DNA from: Branchiostoma floridae
Taxonomy: Eukaryota; Chordata; Leptocardii; Amphioxiformes; Branchiostomatidae
DNA length: 64,000 bases
Reading direction: 5' to 3'
Assembly: GCF_000003815.2 (NCBI RefSeq)
Contig: NC_049979.1
Coordinates: forward strand, 19,399,686 to 19,463,685
Part shown: in pieces, positions 21,752 to 32,921 of the stretch
How the letters are laid out: every line of letters starts with the position of its first letter
Numbering within the stretch: the first letter of the stretch is position 1
Position numbers and translations under genes: made by a program
Notes under the pieces: model-generated
Told to the model about the DNA's origin: nothing
The model's input: the letters and a program-made list of their open reading frames with translations, nothing else
The model's database searches: none

Positions 21752-24350
21752 TCAACAGGCAGTTTCTCGGAAGATCATCAATGTTTCATGAGTTTGGATT
21801 GTCTCTGTCTCTGTTTGTACTTTCCCATCCGTTAACAAATGATCAGTCTCGGGTTCCACAATGTTTTCCTCCGTTTCCGTTCTCTGAAACACGCGCAGAT
21901 GAAGTAGAAGCAGTAGAAGTCCGGCAAGTACGAGGCAGCCACCACCCTCCAACAGTGTCGCGTCGAAACTGCCGGACAAGTCCCGTAGCCACCCTGCGTG
22001 TTAGAAACAAAAATATCATTCGTCCTTATTGGTTTACATTCTTCATATAACGGTTAGTAACTATATTGTGAAGGTATCTCGATATTGGCTCAGGTAAATT
22101 TGCAACAACTACACAGAAAAGCAATAAGCATCAAGGGGTCAGTATTAATGCATAGTTTGAACTTTATTATTGAAGTCTTATACGGTCATAATGTTGTACT
22201 GTATGAAAAGTTTTTAAAACAATGCATAAAATGACATGGATATTAAACGTTGTACCTTCTATTCATAGCCTTTGTTTGTTTTTGTTTGAACCTTTATTTA
22301 TTCATGAGAAGCTCAAATCGGCCAGCAGGTCGCTTTTCATTGAGGTCATGAGGGAGGTAAGGGTCAGATAAGATATAACAGAGAATACATATTACATTGA
22401 GTAGTTAATATATAAAATAAAGAGATGCTAACCTGAAAAAGGTGGTCCTGCAAGGTTTCCCATCCCTCGTATAAACATGGCGATACTGAGAGAGCTGGAC
22501 ATCCTGTTGGCTCCCCCGATTTCTGCAATAGCAGAGTACAAGAGCGGCACGCATCCGCCCATGAGTAAACCATAGCACGCGCTGTACACTGCCATGGTGA
22601 CATAGGTTTTTGCAAGAGGCGCGAACAAGGTGACCACTCCCATAAGGAATATGTTGATGGCGAATTGATCCACACGCCTGAACCGCGGCCACTCAGGTAC
22701 CAACACCACCGACGCTCGGCCAATGATGTCGCCTATGGCGAGGATGGACAGCAGAAAAGCCGACGGGTACTCTTTAACACCGAAGGCCCGAGCCCGCGGA
22801 ACGATGTAGATGTTGGGAACGAAGCGACTGAATCCGAACAGAAAAACGGCCACACAAAACACTACAAAACGTGGCTCTGTCAGGAGACTAACGTCTAGGA
22901 CAGAACTTATTTTGTTCACGATAGTCCTACTTAGTGGATAGTGTGTCGACCTAGTGGTAGTGTTTTCCCGTAGTTTCTCATCATTGGTTGAAGACTGTTT
23001 GACAATGACGTCAGATCTGTCATCACATTTAGGAGTGACGTCACCTTTCAAAAAGATGGGTCTTACCAATGCCCCAAACCCGACTACCTGAAGAACGATC
23101 CCTCCAATAAGAAGCAAAGCCCCCCTCCAAGTGTACTCGTCCATCAGGTACTGGAATAAAGGAGGGAACGCGAATGACACGATACTATTGCCTATAGAAG
23201 CGAAACTGTTGGCGCGAAGTCTTTGGGTGGTGAAATATCGTCCTATTGTTGCCATGGTAGTGATCAAGGACAGGGAGTATCCAAACCCTGCAGATAGATG
23301 AAAAAAGAACATGTTTTAGTCCAAAAGATTCACAATTGCAAGAAGCAACATTGTGGAATAAGGAATGTGAATGAAAGGTAAATGGATAAATGAAGAAATA
23401 AATAAACACGATTGAGCTGCCAAACAAACCTGTCAGAAACCCAACGGTAATGTAGAGATGAAAGAGCGATGTGGCCCACAGACTGAGCACGAATCCTGCC
23501 GAAGATATCACTCCGCCAGCCATGACCACAACTCTGCACCCAAACTTGTTGCTTAGAGCTCCAGCGATCGGTGCTAGGATAGGGAGTATTTGGGCATCAG
23601 TATAATCCTAGCTATTTTGTATGTCTGTTGAACAGCTAGCGACTTTATGATGGGTAAAGCCGTCATATAGTACAATATTCTTGATACCAAATATAACTAA
23701 TGTCGAATTATGAAAAGTATTTGACAGTCAAACGATTCGTCAGATACGTGCGAATTCAAATAGTATATAAAATCAATTGAAATATTGAAAACTAAAATGT
23801 AATTTGCACTATAATTTGATAGAAAATGTAACAAGTCCTTAGAAGTCCATATGATTACCATGCAACTTAGGCAAGTGTCAAAATTATGTTAAGACTTCTG
23901 CACTTCAAGACGCCAAATTGATCTTTACATAAATGTTTATTGCCATTTATGGGTGTATCTAAATGTAGCAGCTACGAGTCTACTTGAAAAGTAACAGTCA
24001 ATGTGCGTAAGGCTATCTGACGATAGATTAATGACCCGACATTTTGTTTTCTAAGTCTATAATGTTTGCCTTTAGGCATTATGATTTAGCACGAGCTTCA
24101 AAGCTATAACCCTGTCATTTTGCTTACCTTCTAAGTTTAAGACTCCTGTGATAATAGACTGGATCAGACCGGTTTGTGCGGCGCTCACAGAAAAGTAGTC
24201 CTGCCAAGTCACGAAGAACACTCCGAGGGACCGCATCACTCCATACGAGCATGCGCACACGACGAAACCAGTCAGGGCGACCATCCACCCCCATCCTCCG
24301 TCTGGTGGATCAACGGGCCGCCCCGGTCTGTTTCTTGCCGATGTGCCCAT
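21752..24350 (-). CDS. SLC16-like transporter, copy 3, 487 aa
   Basis: Coding exons are 24350-24128, 23573-23430, 23287-22433 and 21993-21752, in the same phases as the other copies, giving 488 codons. It has DGGWGW in exon 1, and exons 2 and 3 are again exactly 144 and 855 nt. The helix 8 Asp/Arg pair is kept (GDIIGRASV). This is the most diverged copy: the helix 6-7 loop is rewritten (DDRSDVIVKQSS region) and the C-terminal tail is four codons shorter and ends ETAC. The acceptor GTGTGCAG directly precedes the ATG, as in the other two. It is oriented away from the plus-strand receptor gene that begins at 26475. Confidence 0.85.
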
Positions 24351-26474
24351 CTGCACACGTAACGTTATAGGCATAAAGTCTTGATCATATGGCCAGCTTC
24401 ATTATTCTACAGAAATGCAATAAAGCACCGTTTTCCGTTTCTATGAGCCAAGAGGACTTCAGAATCTGTAAATATTGTTGTTCACACACACATTGCAACT
24501 AAAAATCAGTTCAATCACCTCTCACCTATGTGTATGAACAATGAGGTGCAGACTATAAGTTGAATAACTATAAAGTAGTTTTACGATGATTTGCGAAACA
24601 ACCACTGCTGACGACATACATGTAGCATATTTGCCTGCATAGCCTGTGAGGGGTCACTCATCAAAGTTCATAGTTTAACGTCCTCACCTCTGCCGACTAC
24701 GAGTTAATATGTAACAAACGTTTCGAAGCACTATGTGATTTTGGGTCTAACATAAAACGCATTGTGCAACCCCTTTGGTAACATATTAGCCCAACCTGCA
24801 AACGCATATACGCAGGAACCAAGCAACACAATCGTGATCGGCTTTAGCCAGTCATTGTAATATCTCCACTAAAAGTAAAACAAGCCATTTTTGTTGGTAT
24901 GGCCTTCTCAGATATTCTTTGATAGTGCTCAAGCCATATGTGTAACAGCAAGGAGGTTATGGTAACAGTGACCAATATGCACACGCACGAATTTGCGTGC
25001 TGTCATGGGTTTTGGGTTGGACAATAATTTTATTAGCCGTCGATTGTGCCTAATGTTGCGACAAGGTATAATAGATTTCATAATAGGTTCCGGCGCGGCC
25101 TTTGGAGGATCGCAGACAAAGGCCTGGGCCGCTCGCGAGACGCCCGGCAAAATTGCAATTGGCAGTGTTTATAAATGACTAACTAATACTTACAGACAGT
25201 GGAATCCGGAACAACAAGATACAATCTACGTCTAGTTCATGCTCCGCCACGTTTCTTGTCAGAAGAGGTAATGGACTTCAGAGGTCCCCGAGTGAGTGAC
25301 AGCACTGTGACACCTGTATACGTGGTCAGAGTTCAGAGTTCACTGACTCCCCGGCCCGTCTTTCCCCTGCACCCCTGCGAATGGATAAAAATGTTGACCT
25401 CCCCATTTTCTATATACGTCGGAAGATAACGTTACTTAATAACAAAAATATTCAGAAGAATGGACGGCTCAGTCCATACTATGCTTCTTTGTAGGAGTGT
25501 GTATGCATGAAAACCTAGTAGAGATCAGTAGACACAATTTTTCACGGTATTGCGACAGTTTGTCCAAAAGTCGCCAGACGGCTCTTTTTACAGGTGTTGT
25601 CAGCTTTGGGGTCAAAGGGCGGCAGGAAGTTTGCTCATGACAAAGAAACGCTGTGAGCTGGAGCTGGCGGTATTTCCCCGCCTTCGCTATATTTGGCGAC
25701 CTCTGTGTCATCATTGAGGCACGTACACCGCCAAGGAAAGGTTCAAAGGTGAGTCAAAGACCACAGGGTATCACAGGGATATCAATTTTCTTAACAAGGA
25801 CCCTTGTGGGAATAACAGGACCTCTTTTCGTATGGGTCATCTCCGCAAATGCGCAGTCAGAAAGGTCCAGGAAATAATCTTTGCGTGCTACAACTGACGG
25901 TTGTTTTTCCTCTGGGAATACGACATTTTAGAGAATTTCTGTTGACGTGATCCCATATCCTATTGAATTATTCAAAGCTTGATGCTCTGTGTATACATCA
26001 CAAAGTGCTAAGAAGTAAGTCAGATTGGAGTATAATCCTCATGCATAGAGTAATTTGAAGTAGCAGTAGATTAAATAGTAGTTCAGTTATTTGTTTACAA
26101 CTTTGAACGCTAACAATTTTGTTTGTTTCTTTTTCAGTGAAATCACATGGAACTCAGAAGTGTAGGAATTCATGTAGGAATTTCGCTTCTGCTACAATTC
26201 GAATCTTTGATGTCTACAATTTTACCAACATTCTAACAACTTAGTGTAAAGTTGTATGAGTCACACCCCACACCCCCCCACACACTGAAAGTTCACAGGC
26301 CACCATCACGTCATAACCACAAGGGAGCATCCAGGAAACTAGTGGTGTCTACAAAGTCTGACATTCTCACCATGACCAATCAAACTGTGTGTTCCAAGAA
26401 AAATTCCAGCCTTCAACAATCATCCAAGAACTTTCAAACCATTCAGTTGTGAAAACCCCACAAGAAGAAAGAAC
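24351..26474. other. Divergent intergenic region between SLC16 copy 3 and receptor 1
   Basis: It must contain the 5' non-coding exon of SLC16 copy 3 (minus strand). A polypyrimidine-AG acceptor ending at about 26138 (TTTGTTTCTTTTTCAG) suggests that the plus-strand receptor also has a spliced 5' UTR whose last exon starts near 26139. No other coding sequence was found. Confidence 0.45.
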
Positions 26475-29400
26475 ATGTCTCAAAGGAAAGGTGTTGTTCT
26501 TGTTCTTTTGTCATCTTGGACTTTGATTTGGAATCAAAGTTTTAGCACAGCGACTTTCAATGTCACAAGGACGGACCGAGACTACTTCTCTGTGCAGACG
26601 TTAGACGGGGAGCCCTGCCCAGATGGGGTGGATGATTTCTGTATGACGAGGGACGCGGAGGGAGCTCACGTGTTTACGGACGTTAACGGGACCAGGTCGT
26701 GTGCGTGTATGTGTAAGAACAGAGACACCTACATGTCGGATGTGAGGAGATGTTCCCGTGCTGTAGAAGGTGAGTGATTTAATTATTGTCTGTACTATAA
26801 GGTATACCTGAATGTTGATTAATGTTCAGGTTACTGACCTGCCCTGAGGTACTTTTTCACCACACTGATCATTTTTAGTATAGAGATGGTGACATGAACA
26901 GCAATAAACCAAATACAAGAAGATTTAGTGTAAGGCTACCACCGGTACGTAACGTAAGGGTAATGGCTCGTCACATTTGTCCTATGATTGTTTTTACAAC
27001 AGAACATTAAAAGCATAATTGAACTGCATTTCTATGGTTTCAAATGTGCTTTATTTTAATCCATCTGGTTCAAAATTCTTAATCCTGTACTACTAGTAGT
27101 ACATGTAGTAGTGAAGAAAGTTACCAGTAGGAACAGAATGTAACTTTCGCATGACACATGCTAAGCTTCACTTTCACTAAAAGTTTCAGATTCACTTTCA
27201 GATTCACTACTGCTCCTTCCAATTTACAATAAACAAAAAAACAAACAAACAAACAAACAATGAAAAATTCTCATTGCAGATAAAAATGTACTGACTTGCA
27301 TTTCTGTAATGCGGGGATAAAGAACAATAGGTGTATGTGACAAAAGTTTTGATTTGAAGCATTCCAGGTAACAGGAAAAAAGACATTTCTAGCCCAGCTT
27401 TGTAGTCTCCCTGGTATCTGACTGATGCCATTTCCCTCCCCAGACTGTAAGCTCCAGTTTGAGGTTGGGGATGGAGAAGAGATCTACATCATGAAGGACC
27501 CTCCAGACAGGCAGCAGCACAACTATGTCCTGGACTGGGACGAGGTGGACTGGACCAACGACGGCTACGGTCCGGGGAGGGACTGGACATGCTCAGTGTC
27601 TTCTCAGAGGTTTCTTGAAGACGGAAGGTGGAAGCCGTTCTCATGTCTTGGAGACGGTGTTCCAGATGAGTTTGTTAAGGTGACCAGACCTACACCTGGA
27701 AGGGCGTGGCTTCTTGTGGTGAGTCTTGAGATATTTGTTTGTACTAGTATGTACATATAGGTGTGTGGGGGGGTGGCAGTGTGTATTGATGTTTGCATGT
27801 GTGTATGTATGTGTTTATGCACGTGTGTGTGTTGGTGTGTGTGTGTGTGTGTGTGTTTGGGTATCCACGTGTATGTGTGTTTGTGAGACACTCTCAGCTT
27901 ATGGCTTGGTTGTTTACTTTAAGGCAAAATAATAAGGCAACATTAATAACGTTTTGTATGACACATTCCATTTTTTTCACAAGTACAACAAACTGTTATT
28001 CACTAACTGGACTAAACGGAAACTGTTTGATCTCACTCCACAGTCCTACGGAGTATCAAAGCTATAGGATTAAACTCAGAGGTGGTCCGGTCTCACTGTT
28101 TAGCAGAAAACACTGCTATTGTGTCACAGGGAAACCTGAATCCTCCACTGTTCAAATCATCTGCTAACTTCTCTCCTCCTACTGTATAACATGTAAAGGA
28201 CCAGTTTAGTTGAAATGCCATCCACACATCCTAGAAGGACTGTATTTCTTTCTATTTGTGTATCTACTGTTGTGAATAGGACTGTTTATAGTATAATTTT
28301 GCTTTTTTGGATAATGAAACTAATCCCTTTGACTCTCTATGTCAGTTCCAGTTTGGATCATACCATTCCCAGTTTGGGGGCCTGCTCATAAAGGTGGGAA
28401 TCAACTGCCACAACCCTGATCGGAGACGAGAAGAAAAAGACAACGGACAAGAAACGGATTATGAAGAGCTGGACACGACTTGTATCGTATTTAAGACCAG
28501 AGGAACGCGTCTTCGTAAGTGTAATTATAATGGTGTAATTTCATTTAATAGATCCGTCTATATTGGATTTAAACATATTCATATATATTTGAATGAAACA
28601 TTATGTTCACTTCTATATAATACTGAACTTGCTCCCCCCATTTCTTAAATGCAACTGTGTAAAAGAACTGCACAATTTTATGTTAGTTAAGGATGGCATA
28701 TGTCTTAATTTCATGTATCTCCAACAGCAAAAATGTTTTTCTGATAATTTTTTCTACAGATATCCCAGGTACCCCCTGTGTGACTGACCCCTCCCCCACA
28801 AGTAGACCCCCCACCCACAGTACTGTAACCAGAGAAGGCCCTGCGGTGACTGACAAGAGTTCACCTGTGTTTACTCCAACATTCCTGTACACAACAAGGA
28901 GGCAACGATCTCCGGCAACAGAAGAATCCACTGTGTCAAACACCACAGGTGAGCAGAAATCATACTCTGTATTCTTATTTTTCATTTCTTAAAGTAAGGA
29001 TACTATTTATTCTGCAAATACTACCATTCGAGTAGGAAGGCAAATATGTTAAGTAAATAGTCAAAGATAACTTTCAGTGACGTCCTGATGTCACAAATAT
29101 TTGATAATGCCCTCTAGTGATACCTTTATGAACTGTATGTTCATTCTACACTGGTATCCATTTCCTATACGGTATGAATTAGCCTGTATACAACCAAAGT
29201 AGTTAAGAATTCATTCCAATCTCTAAACAGTAAAAAGAAGTAGACGCTTCTAGCTCTTGTGATTGATTGTATATTGTATATTGTAAAAGCACAGATGCTT
29301 TCACAGTTTCAATGATTTTTATGAGGATTAGAAATATGTTGAAAGTAAGGCTTTACTTCAAATGATTTATTCCATACTTCCCAGTTTATTATATCGTATA

Positions 29401-31599
29401 GTATCCTATGAATATTTTGCTTTATTTTTCATCTATCTGATCTATTTTGCTATTAAGTACATGTAGAGGCCTAAATATTGTATACTTTTTACAGGAATGA
29501 TAATGACATCAGAAGATAGTAGTAACAACAGTGGGCTGATAGCTGGTACAGTGATAGGAGTTCTCCTGGCTGCTGTGTTGGCTCTGGGAATCCTCATCTT
29601 GTTTTATCGCAGGAAAAAATGGAAAAGGTGAGTCACAAGGTCTAATCCTGTACCAAGATCTTGACTTTTGTTTTCATGATTAGTGTCTTGTTTAATCTGC
29701 ATCAAACAAGAAAATATGCATAAAAGCATTAAAATTACAGAACATGTACAGTTTAAGCTTATATTGTTGTGTTTTTGTTACACATAAATTTTGCAGGTTT
29801 TCCAAACTGGATACAAGACAAAGTCACAACAGGGTAAGTTGTACCATCCAAAGTTTATTTTCCCCTCCCTCAAAACATGTAACTTTTCAGATTGCTACTA
29901 TCTGTACATTATTAACCATGAAGCCTCTTCACTGTAGTTGTAGGAGATTGGGACAGGATTGTGCGGTATTGTCCATCCAAAGCTAACATTACAATGTACA
30001 ATCAAAAGTGGCTTAAAAAGTTGCATTGATAATAATGTAGTTGATATAATTCCACTTGTGGGCTGAGCTGTAAAGTAACATCACAGTGACTTATAATTGA
30101 CCAACATTTAAAGATGACATCAAGTTCTTTTCTTTTGATTGAAGATTGTAACTTTCATGGTTCCTTTCCCAGATAAACACCAGTCGAGTGGAAAACCCCA
30201 GCTACGAGGACGCCATATTTCAAAATGGTCGCGCCAGCGTACTGTCGGAGGGACTCCTACACAGCGTGGAACACAACGATGATGAACAGAGTGAGGAGGG
30301 CAACGTGGAAAATGAAATTTACGAAGGGGTGGGTTACAGAAACACTTCATCATGTACTGCCGTAGGTTCCACTTGATTTACAGGCTAGCTCATTTCAAAA
30401 CATCCATTATGTTTGGACTTTTTGGAGTTTTTATCTAGGAAACTGATAAAGGATACATGCCTCTGAAAATAAATAAAAAGCCCTCTTGTTAGTCACTGAC
30501 AAAGAAAGCATTGATTTTAAGGACAACATTACTAATGTGAATACTGGTTTGATAAGTTTGTAAAATATTAGTTAGACAGAGTCAGGTCTGGACCTGAACC
30601 TGAACCTGAACCTCTGGACCTAAACCTGGACTTGTACACGATCAAGCCAAATTGACAACATATAACATGTTTAACAATTGTATATGTTATGCATTTGTTT
30701 CCCTATGTGCTATGTACATGTATTGTTTGAGTCACTTATCATTGAATTCATTGTATTGCTTGGAAAATTTTTAGAACCATTTCAGGAATGGAGTATTCTT
30801 TTGTTCCATGTTGTGGGTACATGTCAAAGACAAAACACCATGAAATTGTCAAACCCTGTCAAAATGTCAACCTCTGACCTGATTTGTTTTCCTCCAGGGT
30901 TTGCCTGACAACCCGTATGATGAACCCCTGGGTAGTCCTGACTCACAAATGTCAGAACAGGTACCGGTGCAGCCACTTGAGATCTCCGGTCCACAGATTT
31001 CACGTTTCAGCATCCCCAGAGAAGATGTGTACATTCCCATTGGAGGACAACTTAGTACCGTGTCTTCACATGTGCCGACACACCTGGACTTGCCTGTACC
31101 AGCGTATAGGGACGCTCCGAACAGCAATGGTTACCAGAGCTTGAACAGACCGTTAGTACAGACTGACCAATCGCCAAGCTCGCCGATTTATGCTACGCCA
31201 GACGTCGGCCATGTGTACACATCTCTAAGTCCTCCGTTACATAACCATGGTTACACTGAACCGACAGTTCCTCCGTACTTGCTACCAGACATTACCCATA
31301 ACCCGTCATCACAGAACCACGGTTATGATGAACCAAACATTGTTTCTCCGTACGCACTTCCTGACATCTCTGCACAGTTTGGTGATCCCAACCAGAGATC
31401 AGACTACCAGACACCCAAACCACAGAACCATTACGAAACCCTGGAAGATCCGGATGGATCCAGTTTGAATGGCAACACTCAAACCTCGCTTGACCATCCC
31501 TACACAGTGTTGCAAGGACCTGACTCGCCAGTGTGTGCTGCTTCAAATGCGGGGCCAACTTTCTCCCAAGCAGACATAGCATCACATTCGAGTCAGTAA
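26475..31599 (+). CDS. Single-pass receptor 1: novel ectodomain and tyrosine-motif tail, 651 aa
   Basis: Exons: 26475-26769, 27444-27718, 28346-28514, 28760-28948, 29495-29627, 29797-29833, 30173-30328 and 30898-31599. Phases join cleanly and give 652 codons including the stop. Residues 1-26 form a signal peptide. Residues 27-98 hold an NVTRT segment and a Cys pattern ending CACMC; residues 99-246 are a second module (DWTCSVSSQRFLEDG, then SCLGDGVPDEF, then QFGGLLIKVGINC). I do not recognise either module. Residues 247-309 are a Pro/Ser/Thr-rich stalk. The membrane helix is about 324-346, followed by FYRRKKWKR. The 305-residue tail holds NPSY (Y377), ENEIYEG (Y416) and many Y-x-x-P or Y-x-x-L/I motifs. 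This is the layout of a phosphotyrosine signalling receptor; ligand unknown. Exon order and phases match receptor 2. The donor after exon 7 (GTGGGT) is weak. Confidence 0.75.
27823..27857. repeat. TG microsatellite in intron 2 of receptor 1
   Basis: An imperfect then pure (TG)n tract, about 35 bp, in a wider TG/TATG-rich stretch from about 27760. Confidence 0.85.
30583..30645. repeat. GGACCTGAACCT-type short tandem tract
   Basis: Repeated CTGAACC hexamer-like units in intron 7 of receptor 1. The wording resembles the interior of the hAT-type element at 62676-63096, so it may be an internal fragment of that family. Confidence 0.4.
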
Positions 31600-32921
31600 A
31601 ATGACTGCGCTTTGGCTGGACCAGATATTTATGAACCAATGCTATTGGACTAAGCTTTGACAAATAGAAAGATCTATTTTATGATGAAAGTACAAAGGCT
31701 AATGGTGCCTTTTTTGTTACATAGACAGAGATGCATTTATCTATGAGACAGCATAATGATCTTGTCGAATTCCAAAATGAGAAACTGCCAGTACCTGACA
31801 AATGTAAGATTTGGACAATATTATATTCCCAACATTCCAGATAAGTGTAATAGTACAGAAAGTTTATTGTTCATCTATTTACATTTCATGCTGGTGCCAC
31901 ATATGTAGAGTGATTGTTTCAAGGAAAGTTGAAATCCTATGACATGTAACTCATCATATAAGCTGAAAAGTTCTGTTATTAGTTCAGATGTTCTTCACTA
32001 GTCGTAAAATATGTAACCGTTAGTCGTATATTATTATGTTATCATGTTACAGTATATTTTTTCCGTAGATATGTTTTGGCATGTTGTTTTGTTTCAAGTA
32101 ATGTCAAGCATTTATTCCGGATCCAATAGGCATTATGAGACATATATAGAAGATATTTAAGTTATCAAGTATGTAATGTTATCTGTATTTATTTAACATT
32201 AAGTTAACAGTTATACAATATATATGTTACACTGTTGTATTGTTACAGTTATGTTTTGTTTGTCACTTGAGTAAACATTTTGAGCAATAAATGCAGTTAC
32301 ACGGATCAATTGTTAACGTCGTGTGAGGTTTGCGTAGCATTTTTACAACAACATTTTTATTGTGTGATGCATGATGCTACACTTGTTTGGTGTGACGCGC
32401 TTTAAACCTGTCTCGCTAGTCGGCGCTGCTGCACTATTGACACCTTTGTGTCAAAGGCTAACAAGCGGTGATTGACCCCATTCTTTTGTTGTGAGTGTGC
32501 ACGCAAGCCAGGTGATCGTGTTACTGTGGATGTCGCGCATTGGTACGGCTTAATTTAGCAGATTTCACACTTGTGATCTTTTGTTTAGTATTTTTGCAAG
32601 GTTTGAAGGCAGTTTACAACGCTGGATCATGGATTTTTAATCCGGACGGATGTTTGCCAGCCGGACACGTCATTTTGTGCGAGTTTACCGACACGGATGG
32701 CCGCCCGGGTGACTATGACAAGGCACTGGCTATGACGTAAAAGCGGACGGAGCTGGGTTTAGCAACATTCTTTTGGCAACAATAACAACTCTTTAGGTCT
32801 ACAAACCGACAAGGGATAAGTCTCAGACACTACTCAGTCGCGAAGTCCGCAGCACAAGCTTCTAAAACTGTGAAGAGTTAACTGTTTTGGGTCCCTGTAG
32901 TTAACGCTGGTGTGAAAGAGA
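31600..32921. other. Receptor 1 3' UTR and upstream region of receptor 2
   Basis: The A/T-rich 3' UTR of receptor 1 runs to about 32,300. It is followed by a more GC-balanced stretch that probably holds the promoter and 5' UTR of receptor 2. A 66-codon frame at 32540-32740 starts with hydrophobic residues but has no paralog here. Confidence 0.5.
32285..32290 (+). terminator. Candidate polyadenylation signal of receptor 1
   Basis: AATAAA lies 686 bp after the stop at 31599, at the end of an A/T-rich stretch with no other canonical signal noticed. Confidence 0.45.

Noticed and set aside
24993-25178. 61-codon frame with a glycine-rich end
   Set aside because: Isolated, no splice sites that extend it, no family resemblance.
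27604-27932. His/Thr- and Cys/Val-rich frames around 27.6-27.9 kb
   Set aside because: They are translations of the TG microsatellite.
30898-31599. ITAM/ITIM assignment for the receptor 1 tail
   Set aside because: No YxxL/I motif has the hydrophobic or Ser residue at -2 required for an ITIM, and the spacing does not fit an ITAM.
32540-32740. 66-codon frame with a hydrophobic start
   Set aside because: No paralog, no splice connection and just upstream of receptor 2; more likely chance or 5' flank.
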